From the NCBI GenBank assembly GCA_039602395.1, contig JBCNJP010000025.1, positions 102,538,124-102,602,123 on the forward strand: a stretch of 64,000 nt of DNA, written 5' to 3'. Below, piece by piece: positions 34,701-46,035 of this stretch. The position numbers and the translations under genes were made by a program. The notes under the pieces are model-generated. The model saw only the letters and a program-made list of their open reading frames with translations. It ran no database searches and was not told where the DNA came from. The stretch comes from Deinandra increscens subsp. villosa (lineage: Eukaryota; Streptophyta; Magnoliopsida; Asterales; Asteraceae). The stretch's first letter is position 1, and each line of letters begins with the position of its first letter.

Positions 34701-37700
34701 GTGATAATTATTGGGCTAGATATGATTGCTCAAGAAGAAAGTTAGTTATCTATAGGTAAAAAATCAAGAAGTTGATCCAAAGTTAGTTATCTATAGGTAA
34801 AAAATCAAGAAGTTGATCTAAAGTTAGTTATATATAAGTATGAAATCAGGAGGTTGATGTTTGCATAACTTGATTCCGCAATAACCCAAAACCTACTTTC
34901 TGAAATTATTGGTTAAATTAATAGGATAATTAGGATTAGGATTATTAGGCTAGAAGTGATTGCTCAAGAAGAGTACATTTCTTCATGATTATTGGTTTCT
35001 GAATTTGGTGATAATTATTAGGCTAGATGAGATTGCTCAAGAACAGAGTTAATTACTTAATTATCTGTAGGTAAGAAATCAAGAAACTTAAATATTGTGG
35101 TTAACAAAAATGCATATAGTAAATCTTTCCTCTACATTGTCTTATATGCAATTCAGATCACAGCACTTGCTGAATACATGACTTCATCTAACAATGAACT
35201 TGAAATCTTACACTGCTACAGGTTTTCAAGGTTCATCTGTTGTGAACCCTCATCCTACCTTAGATCCATCGGCCAACCATTAGGCATCATCTTTGGTCCT
35301 GCTGTTGTTGTTGATCCTATAGAGGATTCACTTATCTATCCTAAAAATTATTTTGAGTTTACTCCCTTTGAGAATCTTACTACATCAACTGACACCGAAG
35401 AAATTACCACATGTAATTTTTTTTATAATATGCTCCGACTTCTTCATAGCAACCAACAAATACATCTACAGACTACATAGACCGGCTCGAGGGAATTGTT
35501 GAGGGAACAACTTCAAGAGGAGAACCATTTATTCGTCTAACCCTCAATAGTAGCAGGTATGTTGAAAAGAATAAGGCATTAAAAGAAGATTACATATGAG
35601 ATAACCTTTGAAGATATAACTTCTCGATTACATACACATTCTACAACAAAATTCTTTTATAAATAAGAAGCTTTTTATGTAATCTCTGTCATTATAAAAA
35701 TCATCTACCATAGAAAGAAAAAAATAACTGTTTATTAAAGTGGAAACCAAAAAGTTTCGACTCAGGTAAAAGAAAATTGGCTGTTAAAATAAACTTGCCA
35801 AGCTACATGAAAGAGATTTTCAAAAGTTCATAGAAAAATTAGGTTGTAAGAAATGTTGAAAAAAGATAGTTTAAAACTCAAAGTGTGTTTGTTTGGGGAA
35901 GCGTAGGTCAACAAAAAAGAAATAAATAGAATTGTCCTGCTTTTTTATACAATACAATACTTTTGTAAGGTCTTTTAAATAATACATTCCTAACATAGAA
36001 ACAACTGTATATATTTGCATAATTTGTATCTATTACTCTTACATTTGATCAGGGCCGTACATTTATTTGCGACGCTTCTATTTTGGATGTTACAACATAG
36101 GAACCGTGGTTTAAAACTCAACGCTCCTTCGCAACTTGCAGCCTAGCGGCCTACTGGCGGGATGGTTTCAGGACATGTCCCACGCACCGGAGGATTGCGA
36201 CATGCAAATACATTCTTTACTTAATGACAAATATTTCATGTACTAAGTTTCCTTAACCTTGACTTTCTTAGGTACCATATAACAGCCATCATAGCAGATG
36301 GCCAAATAATACTTGCCTCCCCCTGTTGTTACTTAATAACTGCAGAAACCACTGCTGATCCTAAAACCTTACATGCAGCAATAATAGAAACAAAAGGAAA
36401 TGTTTTCCCTTTTCACCTGAAGGTTCAATTATACACAAAGCTCGGGCTAACAGCCTTTAACATCAATCGAGTCGAGCATATAGGTGGCACATCAAGCTCA
36501 ACAGCAACGCAACAGCCCTAGGGAGAAGAGCCCATTTGTCCAACCGCCTCTCTACCCCCACGAACCACAGTTTCGACAAGACAATCACACCGACAAACCA
36601 CAACAACCGGTGTCAAGAGACCTCTTCCTACATATACGAGTTCGAATTTTACTTGACCTCTTCCCAACATCTACTACCTGACCAACAAAATAACTTACAT
36701 GGTTTACTATTGTTTGTTTCAGGACCTTCATCACACGACGCCCCACCACCAGTTTAAACAGCACAGTCTAAACCCCAAACCCAACTGTTTAATGTTTTGT
36801 AAACACTACTATCGGATGTTGTTGATGTTATATATACATATACAGCCGCCCAATTTTGTTATGTAATACAATAGGTGCTAAATTTTCCGTACGTCTGAAA
36901 AGTTCGAATACACAACCGCTGCAACGCGCGGTTGATTCCTCGTTACCCTTAAATGCCTAAAAAACCAAATAAAAAACGAAGTGATGTGATCATCACTAAC
37001 TAATATAAAATCCACATAGAAGTCTAAAAATTTAGAATTTAAAAATCCTTCCAGCTCAATCACCTCATCACAGGCAAGAAAAAACTTTGTATTTTTTTAG
37101 AAAATGACGAATAGTGGTTATAACCAATTTAAGAGCTATGAGTGACCGTTGATGGCCCTCTCTGACCACATAAACGATGAACCAAACCCTTAGTCTTGTT
37201 TTCCACAATCCGATTTTAGATCGACTATGACCAAACCAAGATCTATAAGTGAATATACTGAGCTATTTAGCTTATATGTATATTCGTGTGAGATTTCATT
37301 CGTTCGCATGGTTTTATCGGGTTATATAGAAATTTACTTGAACAACCATCTATTCGGTAACATTTCATTCTAATGGTGATCTTTAAAAAAAACAGTACTC
37401 GTGACTAACTAACCCCTTTGGCATTTTTTAGAAAATGATGAATAGTGGTTATAAACAATCTAAGGGCTATGAGCGACCGTGGATGGCCTTCTCTGGCCAC
37501 ATAAACGATGAATCAACCCCTTAGTCTTGTTTTCCATAAACCAATTTGAGATTATGATCAAACCATAATCTATGAGTGAATATACTAAGCTATTTGGCTT
37601 ATATGTATATTCGGGTGACATTTCATTCGTTCGCATGGTTTTATCGGGTTATATACAAACTTACTAAAACAACCATCTATTTGGTAACATTCCATTCCAA

Positions 37701-39505
37701 TAGTGATCTAAAAACAAAAATTGACACTTCAGACTTGACTCATCTCAGAAACAACATAGAGGAGAAAACCCGTCGCTTAGAAAGATCCTCCTTGAGTTAG
37801 GTTTTGAACTTGTGATCTCTTAGACTACTACGTGGCACAATTTTTTCCGTCACACATCCAACCGACTACGGATAGCCTTATACCTGAGTTTACATTCCTG
37901 ATACGGGATCGCAACTGTTCATACTGAATTTGACACTCAAGGCTTCACTCACTCACTCATAAACACCATTAAAAAGAAAACTCAATACTTCAGGAAAAAG
38001 AAAAAAAACCCATTTTAAGTCACGTTTAGAGGGTTTTGAACTTGAGACAAGGATTCCAAACCCCAAATCATCAATTCATGATCATCCTCATCCACTTCCT
38101 TAGGAGGAACTTGCATGTAATGATCATATAAAAGGGAAATATGTAAATGATCATTTCTGATTATATTCATTCTTTTGATATGATGAAAACATATAGTGAA
38201 CCATGGATTTAACGTGTTATTATTTATACATATAGATCAAAGAGCTTCTTGATCATGTTAGCCAATGTTGTACAAATGAAACGGCCGTGAACATCGGGGG
38301 AATTGCATTTACGACATCACTTAATATTCTCTCAAACTTCATGTTCTCTTTAGATTTGATTAAGTACGATTCTGCGTCATCGCAAGAATTCAAGGAGGCC
38401 GTCTGGGGTGTAATGGAAGTTTCCGGGGAGCCAAATATAGCGGACTTTTTTCCAATACTTAGACGCTTTGATCCTCAAGGATTAGTGAGGCGTGGAAATA
38501 TTCACGGTAAGAAGATAATGACCATCATTGATAGCATAATAGATCGACGGTTGCAAACAAGATCACGCTCATCATTTGATAGTGTTGCGTCTAAAAACAA
38601 CGACGTGTTGGACTTGCTGCTCAACGTCAACCAAAAGGATGAATCCGAGTTTAGTCGAAATGACATGAGACATTTGTTATATGTAAGTAAAACCTTTTTA
38701 ATATGCTTTCCCTAAATAAGTTAGTCAAAGTAATTCTTTTGAGGCATGAAAAAAACTTGAGTTAGTCTTTAATTGTAGCATCTAACTAATGTCGCTGAAA
38801 CTATATGTGTAATAGTAAAATTATTTCTACTTAGTAGGACATGGACCAAGTAATTTTTCTCTAGATATTGACCATTGGAATTTATTAACTTTGCAGGCTT
38901 TTTTTATTGCGGGTACTGATACGACATCAAGCACGTTGGAATGGGCCATGGCGGAGCTTATTCGCAATCCAGAGAAATTAGAAGCCGCTCGTTCAGAGGT
39001 CATCAAACACATAGGAAAAAACAGGAGTATGGTACAAGAATCAGATATCTCTCAACTTCCATACCTTCAGGCTGTTATAAAAGAAACTTTTCGGTTACAT
39101 CCACCGGCCCCTTTTCTTGTCCCTCACCAAGCCATACATGATGTAAAAATTAAAGGGTTCATGGTGCCTAAAAATGCACAAATCCTTTGTAATGTGTGGG
39201 CGATGGGGCGAGACCCAAAAATTTGGTTAAGTCCAGAAATTTTCATGCCGGAGAGGTTTTTGGGAATCAAGATTGACTATAAAGGTCAAGATTTTGGTTT
39301 AATTCCCTTTGGTGCTGGAAGACGAATGTGTCCGGGATTGAATCTTGCTCATAGAGAGTTACATATAATATTGGGTTCTTTGATTCAGAAATTCGATTGG
39401 AATCTTGAAGGGAATATGAGGGGGCAGGATCTTGACATGAGTGAGAAGTTCGGGCTAACTTTACAGCGAAATGTACAACTCAAGGCCATTCCGGTAAGAC
39501 TTTAA
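31728..39505 (+). CDS. Cytochrome P450, CYP76-like (copy 2), with a 6 kb first intron
   Basis: Exons at 31728-32174, 38236-38682 and 38897-39505 join in frame to 500 aa. The splice sites correspond exactly to copy 1: exon 1 is the same length, exon 2 is one codon longer and exon 3 the same length. Landmarks: LPPGP hinge, WRRLRK C-helix, AGTDT at about 303-307, ExxR in KETFRLHP (the leucine of ETLRLHP is phenylalanine), PERF, and FGAGRRMCPG with haem ligand C443. Intron 1 is 6061 bp, against 492 bp in copy 1, and holds captured gene fragments and repeats. No stop or frameshift is seen in any exon. Function is as for copy 1, with the substrate unknown. An alternative is that exon 1 and exons 2-3 are now separate pseudogene pieces, but the intact sites argue against this; transcript evidence would settle it. 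Confidence 0.85.
33310..33372 (+). other. tRNA-like or SINE-head fragment
   Basis: CGATGGTTAAGTCTTTG resembles an A box and TAGGTTCGAAACAGCC contains a B box (GGTTCGAAAC). A T-run follows at about 33380. No target duplication was found, so it is read as a tRNA-derived fragment. Confidence 0.4.
34230..34465 (+). pseudogene. GLCAT14-like glycosyltransferase fragment
   Basis: After a hAT end (GGATCCGCCACTG near 34242), an open stretch reads KLSALVKSVPAVRVFGN, then AAAILLKVDGDWDWFITLSA and LDYPLLTQDG. This matches the core of plant beta-glucuronosyltransferases of the GLCAT14 (core-2/I-branching) family, Golgi enzymes acting on arabinogalactan proteins. The stretch between FGN and SASN is shorter than in the family, which suggests an internal deletion. 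It ends after about 70 codons, so it is a dead gene fragment inside the P450 intron. Confidence 0.8.
34560..35060. repeat. Local tandem repeats
   Basis: GGCTAGATGTGATTGCTCAA, with TTGGTTTCTGAATCTGGTGA, occurs twice with a period of about 82 bp (34567-34730) and again in diverged form at 34947-35045. Between them AGTTAGTTATCTATAGGTAA repeats about three times with a period of about 50 bp. Confidence 0.85.
35150..36515 (+). pseudogene. RPA-like (OB-fold) coding remnant, possibly of Helitron origin
   Basis: Broken open segments read FEFTPFENLTTSTD, then DYIDRLEGIVEGTTSRGEPF (about 35478), then after a gap YHITAIIADGQIILASPCCY (about 36270). The order resembles the RPA70-like proteins that plant Helitrons carry: a first OB-fold and then a domain beginning YxITxxIxDG. 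Stops and a 680-base AT-rich gap separate the parts; the gap may be an intron or an insertion. The assignment rests on weak motif resemblance and needs a profile search. Confidence 0.45.
37100..37710. repeat. Tandem duplication, about 333 bp unit
   Basis: AGAAAATGACGAATAGTGGT at 37100 recurs as AGAAAATGATGAATAGTGGT at about 37431. The following phrases recur in order (GGCCACATAAACGATGAA, CCTTAGTCTTGTTTTCCA, TTCATTCGTTCGCATGGTTT, ACAACCATCTATT). The copies differ at scattered positions. Confidence 0.9.
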
Positions 39506-39751
39506 TATGTTTTAGTTAATAATCTTACGTGTGTTTTAAATAAAATAAAAAAGCATGAACATTATTGTATTTAAACTTACATTTTTATGAGAACTTGTGG
39601 AAGTAAACACTAATGTACTTGTTTAACTAGTTCTACGATATGATATGTTTCACTTTATTGGTTTACTTCAATTTGACATCAATTATTGGATGGGGGGTAC
39701 GAGTAGGATTTGGGGTTTGTATGTCTTGATTGTATGTCGTAAGCATGTGGA

Positions 39752-40070
39752 GAGGTGTGACGGAACATGGCCTATCATTTTAGGGGCCCATATTTTTAAA
39801 AATCTTTTATATATATTATATTTATATATTTCTTTTTAAGGAAAACTTTTGAATTTTAAAACCTAAACTAATAAAATAATCTAGTTTAAGAAGATAGTCC
39901 AATTAGTTATTTAATATTTGTGCATTTAGAGCCTAATTTCAATTAGAATATCATTTTAAAACAATAATGTTCGTATGCTTATTGTTATAACTTATTTTTG
40001 TTTGTAATTAATTTCTCGAATAGGGCCTAATTTTAAACTTGAACAAGGCCTCTAAATCCGCAGGACCGGC
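39752..40070. mobile_element. hAT-type MITE, same family as 21982-22404
   Basis: It shares GACGGAACATGGCC, CATCATTTTA-like and GGCCCATATTTTT phrases and the right-end GGACCGGC type with the 21982 element. CATGTGGA flanks it at 39744-39751 and 40071-40078 (8 bp). The left end is shortened compared with the other copy. It sits about 250 bp downstream of P450 copy 2. Confidence 0.8.
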
Positions 40071-40222
40071 CATGTGGATAACCCTTTGAATCTTGTAGAA
40101 GTTACTTTTAAATTAAAATAATTTTGATGATACTTTATATTTTTTTAATCGAATAATTCTAAGCCTACAAGAACATGTGTGAATTTAAGTTTGTTGTGAA
40201 AGGTGTACTAGGATTCGTATGT

Positions 40223-40944
40223 TTGTTTTTATGTTGTTTTTTTTATTTTTTTATTTTTCTTTTTTTTTTATTTTTTTAACGGTAGTAAGATATATTATAA
40301 AACGCTCACAAAGGAACAGACATTACAAAAAGTTACATAGAGAGAAGAGGATTTCGCATCCAGTTGTTCCAAAGAATATTAACCTTATGATTTCTAGCAT
40401 TGAACCACAAATACGAGTTGTAAACAATCATATCAAATAAACCGTCGTTCCGAACTTTACTTGATTGGAAGATGTGAACGTTTCGAGTCTTCCAAACTGA
40501 CCACCATATAGTGTACATGATCGCATGAACCGCATCTTTCTTGATCCTAGATAACCTTGTGTCTTCTATGGCGTCATAAGTCCTGTGATGATTAAAAGGG
40601 CCAAGCCAATCCACTTCTAACCATTGTTTGACCCGATCCAACACTTGACAAAAAGAGCACATTCACCAAAAATATGAGAAGATGATTCAACAAAAGCATT
40701 GCATATGGGGCATAAAATATTCTCTATCTCAATCCCTCGTTTAGAAAGATTCAAACGAGTTGGTAAACGATCTAAAAATAACCTCCATACTACTATATTA
40801 ATTTTCTTTGGAACGTACCTCAACCATCTAGTAGAAATATCCCCAACCAGAAGATGTATACGATCGATACGAGAGCGAACAGCTTTTACCGAAAACTCGG
40901 TATCCCCATCCAAATACCATTCCCACTTGTCATTGTCATTGATG
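40223..40944 (-). mobile_element. 5'-truncated LINE with 13 bp target duplication
   Basis: On the - strand it encodes the reverse-transcriptase zinc-binding region of plant LINEs: WRLFLDRLPTRLNLSKRG followed by CPICNAFVESSSHIFGEC, then after a frameshift WWSVWKTRN. Its 3' end is an A-rich tail, seen as the T-rich run at about 40232-40276. AGGATTCGTATGT flanks it at 40210-40222 and 40945-40957. It is a dead-on-arrival insertion of only the last 0.7 kb of the element. Confidence 0.9.
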
Positions 40945-40957
40945 AGGATTCGTATGT

Positions 40958-42079
40958 AAAGCAGATTAAAGATGATATTTTGATAGGTGGAAAACTAACA
41001 CAATGATTTGTTGAAATGTTGCACTTTTTCGTATCTCAAATGAGCTCATTTTCTAATGATCACCGTTTTCTTCTTTCCCCATGGAGTGGATTAGATGACC
41101 ATGGGTCAACAAAAGCATCTAAAATACTCACTAAAACCAATCTCTTCATGGAGGGTCATCTCCACCCGGCCACTACTATTACCTCACCATGACACCACCC
41201 ACCCAACCCTTCCAAAAACCTCCCAACCACCACAATCAGACACCACCACCATCGATTGTTTTAGATATTAACAAGAATTATTGCTTTGGATATTAACAAG
41301 AGATCATGGTTATTGGGTGGTTGGCACATTTAAACATAAGTATTAAAAATGGTTTGATGCAGGTTCAACTCTTGGTTAATCTACTTTCTTACTTAGACAT
41401 AAGTAAAGAGTTAAAAAAAAAAAAGGGCTATCAACGAATTCGAACATAGGGTCCTTTGGGACATAAAACAGGGCGCTTACTACTACTCCAAATACTCATA
41501 TGTAAACTTTGTTGAACAAAAGTATTTAAGGGCATATACATAAAATGATAAGACCATAAAATTCTAAAAAAAAAAATCTATTTTGCGTACGTGATTAAGG
41601 GGTAGTCCGTGCTACCCCTGGATCTTATAGAGGTCGGCCCTGCCCGCCGACTTAACATCGTTCTTCTTCACTTGAATCCTCTTGGCTCTTGGTTCCATTG
41701 TTCCCACAATCCCACTTCCTGTTTCCGTCACTAACATCACTGGTCGGTGATGTTTCTTCAAGAGACATTGTCGTCGCTTCCCCACCAACAACATAGATCT
41801 GAAATGTGACATTCGTCTATCATTCATATTTGTAACCGGATCGTTTGCATTATCTTTGTGATTTCGATTCTTATTCAAGCGTTAAATCTTGGGGAATGTT
41901 TGATAATATTTTGGACTGAATTGGCAATTTTTGCAAACCACAAGGACGAAATTAGCAATTTTTAAACTATTGGACTAAATTGTCAATTTTGAGCAAAACC
42001 ACAGGAACGAAAATGACAATTTACTCTAATAAAAACAAAAGTTGGTTACAAAAAATAGTTAAAAAAATGTCATATGTTA
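40958..42079. other. Intergenic DNA with repeat fragments
   Basis: No gene is supported. At 41430-41500 a - strand tRNA-like B box (TGTTCGAATTC) is visible. At 41600-41645 GGGGTAGTCCGTGCTACCCC resembles the interior of the hAT MITEs at 23500 and 6777, and GAGGTCGGCCCTG resembles a hAT end. These are fragments without clear boundaries. Confidence 0.4.
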
Positions 42080-42088
42080 TTCCCATAA

Positions 42089-43213
42089 GGAAAATTGGCC
42101 CCTATTAATCTCAGTTATCACATATTGGCCGATAATAATCCCAGTTTTGATTTTTCCCTACAATAATCCCAGTTATAAACATATTGGCCTATATTGATCC
42201 CTCGTTAAAAATAAACTAACCCTGTTAGTAATAACTGATGTGGCATATGACAATGAACTGTTTTTGTAATTTCTTAAAATGGTGGGGCTTTTTTTTAAAT
42301 GTATTTTTTTTAAATGAGTTTATTTTTTCTGATCAGTTTTGTGTTGCATGCGAGATCAGTAGTACAATTATTTTCAGGTTTCAATCAAAATTAGGCATCA
42401 ATTTGAACTACTTTCATGATCAGAATGTTTATATTAAAGTTATCATCTATACATCACATTCGGATCTACAAAGATATGAGATTACTCGTCAAAATTGATT
42501 TGATTTTACTCCATTTTGATGTTACGAAGTTACTGGTATAATCAAATGTGACGATTATTGGACTTTAATTTGAATTTTGATTACTAGTTCACCATGTTCT
42601 TCGCTGATTTCGTGTTCATGCTCGATCCGCAAGACATCAGGGAATTGTATCAAATCACATATCCTTCTATTTAAATTTGGATGGCGATCATGAAGGTGTC
42701 ATCAATTTCAGATTTGATTCAATGTTTTGGAGGTTAAGAATTTTTTTTTCCTGGTTCGCTAGTGAGAGGGAAGAACAAATGAAGTTTCTCTCTCATGATC
42801 CATTAATTCGTACCCGTAGGTGATTTTTCACTCGTGGGACCAGAGATATATTTTTTCATTTGTTAAAGTGACGATGATAAAAAAATGTAGTAAAAATATT
42901 GCGTAAGGTTATTCGTCACCTCTGAAGTGAGAATGCTGGTGATTAAAACCTGAAAATGATTGTAATACTAATCTCAAAACACAAAACCGATAAAAAAAAC
43001 TCATTAAAAAAATAGTCCATTAATTTTAAGAAATTACAAAAACAGTCCCTCGTTATATGTCAATCAGCAAATACTAACGGGGTTAGGGTATTTTTAACGG
43101 CGGGTCAATATAGGCCAATATGTTTATAATAGGGATTATTGTAAGGAAAAATTAAAACTGGGATTATTGTCGGTCAATATGTGATAACTGGGATTAATAG
43201 GGGCCAATTTTCC
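42089..43213. mobile_element. Mutator-like element (GGAAAATTG family), 1125 bp
   Basis: The ends GGAAAATTGGCCCCTATTAA and its complement extend as inverted repeats for about 130 bp, with the phrases CACATATTGGCC and ATAATCCCAGTT. TTCCCATAA flanks both sides (42080-42088 and 43214-43222), a 9 bp duplication. The centre (about 42230-42950) is not part of the repeat arms and may be captured DNA, but no protein was recognised. No transposase is seen. Confidence 0.9.
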
Positions 43214-43222
43214 TTCCCATAA

Positions 43223-44104
43223 TGCTTTTTAGATCAAAATTCCCGTTCAAACCGAGGGCCAAAATGACCAGATTTTTTTTCAAGTGGATCCAAATTTGAC
43301 CCGACCCATGTTATAAAAATACCCGGTTGAATTAAAACCCTCAAAGCCACTCCCCTTTTCCACAACTCTCTTCTTCATCGTCTCTCTGGTTCGACATCGC
43401 CAATCAGCACACCGCTACCAGGTAATAATCTTTCAATCGATGTTCATCTTATATAGTTTCCTTCAACAAAAATCCTAATTCTCTCTCTCTTTTGTTTTTC
43501 AAATCCGCTCTCGATTGCGCAACATCTTTCAACTGATTTCTCTCTCAATCCCTAATTTCGCATCCCTCAACATCGAAGTCTACTGATTTCTCATGCAATT
43601 TCTAATTCGTGAAGTGATCTAATTCATCAAGAATCAATAAGGAATGTTAGTATTTGTTCTGATCTGATTGTGATTTCAAAATGTTTCCTTGCCAGAATTT
43701 TTTCTCTAATCTAATCGATTGTTGCTTTTAGCAGTTCCAGGTGTTCAAGGTTTCTTCTGATTGAAGTTTGATTGAAACGAAAATGAAGTTGAGGTTTGTT
43801 CTTCTACAATGGTCAATTCATCGGTTCACCCGTTGACATATATTTGCGATTTTGATTTGATTTTGTTATTGATCTCCCTTCTCAAATTTAAGCACTTCAG
43901 GACAGATTTCTTTCTTTATATCCTCTAACTCCGCATATGTATTTTTTTTATTTCTAAATATATACTAATCTCTGAAATCGTTTGTGTGAAGAGAAATTCA
44001 TATTCAAGTAGCATCTAACGTTGAATCAGTTGAACCCTATGTATCATACATGAGTTGGGATGAACTCAAGGAGACTTTTGCGGAACCCTAAATCAAGAAT
44101 CTTA
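43223..44104. other. Region resembling a gene 5' end, unassigned
   Basis: CTCTTCTTCATCGTCTCTCT near 43370 and later CT-rich stretches look like a plant 5' UTR, with a possible donor at CCAG|GTAATAATC (about 43421). ATGAAGTTGAG|GTTTGT near 43783 could be a tiny coding exon. No protein family is recognisable and no continuous model reaches the open segment at 45391, so this may be the broken start of an unknown gene. Confidence 0.3.
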
Positions 44105-44605
44105 GGGCTTGTTTGGATTGCTTATTTAAATGGATAAGTATTATTAGCTTATGACTTTTTAAAAAAAGAGTTTTTAAAAAGTGTTTGGACTTGCTTATTT
44201 AAGTGGATAAATGTTTTTGTATGTAAAATGACTAAAAAGGGGTTGGGTGAATATAAAGTTAGGTGAGTATAAGTTAAAATAAGGGCAGCATGATAAATCA
44301 TCACTCAAAAAGCTATAAGCAATTTTGAAAATCCAGAAAAACTTGACTTATTAAAAACTGATTTATTAGCTTTTTGAAAATCCAAAAGCAAAAGTGCTTA
44401 TTGAGTTGCCAAACATTCAAAAATGCTTATTTACTTTTCAACAAACTAATTGACTTATTAAAAACTGATTTATTAGCTTTTTGAAAATCCAAAATCAAAA
44501 GTGCTTATTGAGTTGCCAAACATTCAAAAATGCTTATTTATTTTTCAACAAACTAATAAGTCAATAAGCATTAAGCAGTTTTAAAAAGCAATCCCAAACA
44601 AGCCT
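44105..44605. mobile_element. Tourist/Harbinger-like MITE, about 501 bp
   Basis: The ends GGGCTTGTTTGGATTGCTTA and AAAGCAATCCCAAACAAGCC are inverted repeats, with TTA on both sides as a 3 bp target duplication. Inside, a block of about 107 bp (ACTTATTAAAAACTGATTTA through AAAAATGCTTATTTA) occurs twice in tandem. Confidence 0.75.
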
Positions 44606-44755
44606 TTAATTATCATAATATGTCGATTGAAGAAGCCTTCATACTTTACAAGTTTTTTTTTTTGTTTTTTTTTTACTTTCACCTTAGTTTTAATGATTTT
44701 AAATAGTAAATACTAAAAAAGTAGAAAAAATATTTGAACGACTAATACTAAAAAG

Positions 44756-45305
44756 CAGTGTTGCCGAAATCACAATTAATCGCCGATTAATCGGCGACTA
44801 ATCGCTTGGCGCCCCTCAACTGTATACGATTAAGGGCTTGACGGTCAGTTGGTCAATGATGGTCAACATCGGTCCTTAACGGTCTTGGCGGCCCTTGGCG
44901 GTCTAGACGGTCAGATTAAAACTTTAATTTTCTATTAAAAAAGGTTAGAAAAGCATAAAAAATTAAGCTGTGGGCGTATTTTGAAAGAATGTTAAAGAAA
45001 GATGAAGATTTAAATATGAAAATGTATTTGTTTTTTGAGATTATTAGACGTGTTAGTCTTTACTATTGTAGTTTTTGACTTAAACATTTATTTAAGTACT
45101 AGATTATGACTTTTTTAAGGTTTTTACTTATTTACTTGTTAATTATACTAAGATATTGTCATATTGGAAATATATATGTGTATATTTATTTTCTTATAAT
45201 AATCTACGGTCTCCGATTAATCACCGATTAATCCCCAATTAATCCGATTAATCGCTTAACACCAGTCGACCGTCGAACAACCGTCGAACGATTTCTACAA
45301 CCTTA
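44756..45305. mobile_element. Probable hAT-type MITE rich in ATTAATCG motifs
   Basis: The left end CAGTGTTGCCGAAATC and the complement of the right end, TAAGGTTGTAGAAATC, are imperfect inverted repeats. CTAAAAAG flanks both sides (8 bp). Subterminal DNA is full of CCGATTAATCGG-like palindromes. The host DNA on both sides carries its own TACTAAAAAGTA repeats, which weakens the target-duplication evidence. Confidence 0.65.
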
Positions 45306-45390
45306 CTAAAAAGTAAAAAAAAAAATTTGAACGACAAATACTAAAAAGTAAATAATATGCCATATGATAAATTGTGGTTTTCGTGAACCA

Positions 45391-45607
45391 GGAAAAGATA
45401 AAGATGGAATTGGGCACTGGCCCAAATAAAAAGATAGCCCAACATCAAATTAAAGAGGATGAAGTAAGCATTCAAGAGAGATGGAATCATATTTATGTTG
45501 GTCAAAAGCGACGACTGAGAAAGTTATGTGTCGTTATTGAATCATATTTACGTTTTGATGATCTGTCTATCCAGCTTTCACAAAAGGTAGCTGTGGGCTT
45601 GCTGTAG
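45391..45607 (+). CDS. Unrecognised coding-like exon or gene fragment
   Basis: After a good acceptor-like GTGAACCAG, an open frame of about 72 codons runs to TAG. It contains PNKKIAQHQIKEDE and QERWNHIYVGQKRRLRKLCV. The composition (charged and amphipathic, few low-complexity runs) is protein-like, unlike neighbouring DNA. I do not recognise the family. It could be the last exon of a gene whose first exons lie near 43.4-43.8 kb, with two MITEs in the intron, or an isolated captured fragment. Confidence 0.35.
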
Positions 45608-46026
45608 ACGTACACGTATTATTTAGCAGACTAAATTGAATTCAAAAATAAGTAGCTGTGGGCTTTCTGTTATTTCCATTTATAATAAGCATTAGTTTTG
45701 ATTTGTTGATAAATTCAAAAATTTAAGTTGTTGGCCCAGACAGACGGTCAAACAAATACGAACATAAGATATTGGGGACTCTTTCCCTATTATCAAACGA
45801 ACAAACAAAACTAATTAAATAGGGGACAAATAAACCTAATAACCTACACTCCTATTTATTCAGGCTTCAGTTAATTCCATGTTATGACCTTAAATGATGT
45901 TGATAAACTCAAGAGACAAATGTATCAGTTTTGATTTGTAGTTATCTTGACTGCTAATGTTAGTTGTAGAATATTTTATCATTTTTACACTATGCACGAT
46001 ACGACGGAAACCTCTATTTGGTGTTT
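45608..46026. other. Intergenic, nothing recognised
   Basis: AT-rich non-coding DNA. AGTAGCTGTGGGCTTTCTGT near 45651 repeats the end of the preceding open frame (GTAGCTGTGGGCTTGCTGTA), a small local duplication. Confidence 0.4.
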
Positions 46027-46035
46027 TTAAAAATA

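Larger units (their letters stand above)
32175..38235 (+). other. Expanded first intron of P450 copy 2
   Basis: It contains, in order: unassigned AT-rich DNA with a GC-rich MITE-like patch near 32810-32910; a tRNA-like segment at 33310-33372; AT-rich DNA; a hAT end fragment and GLCAT14-like fragment (34230-34465); short tandem repeats (34560-35060); an RPA-like pseudogene (35150-36515); a hairpin near 36915; and a tandem duplication (37100-37710). From about 38100 the sequence resembles a normal 3' intron end, closing with TATAG at 38235. Confidence 0.75.

Noticed and set aside
36899..36935. GC hairpin AACCGC...GCGGTT considered as a Helitron 3' end
   Set aside because: No CTRR terminus or A/T insertion site at the expected distance on either strand.
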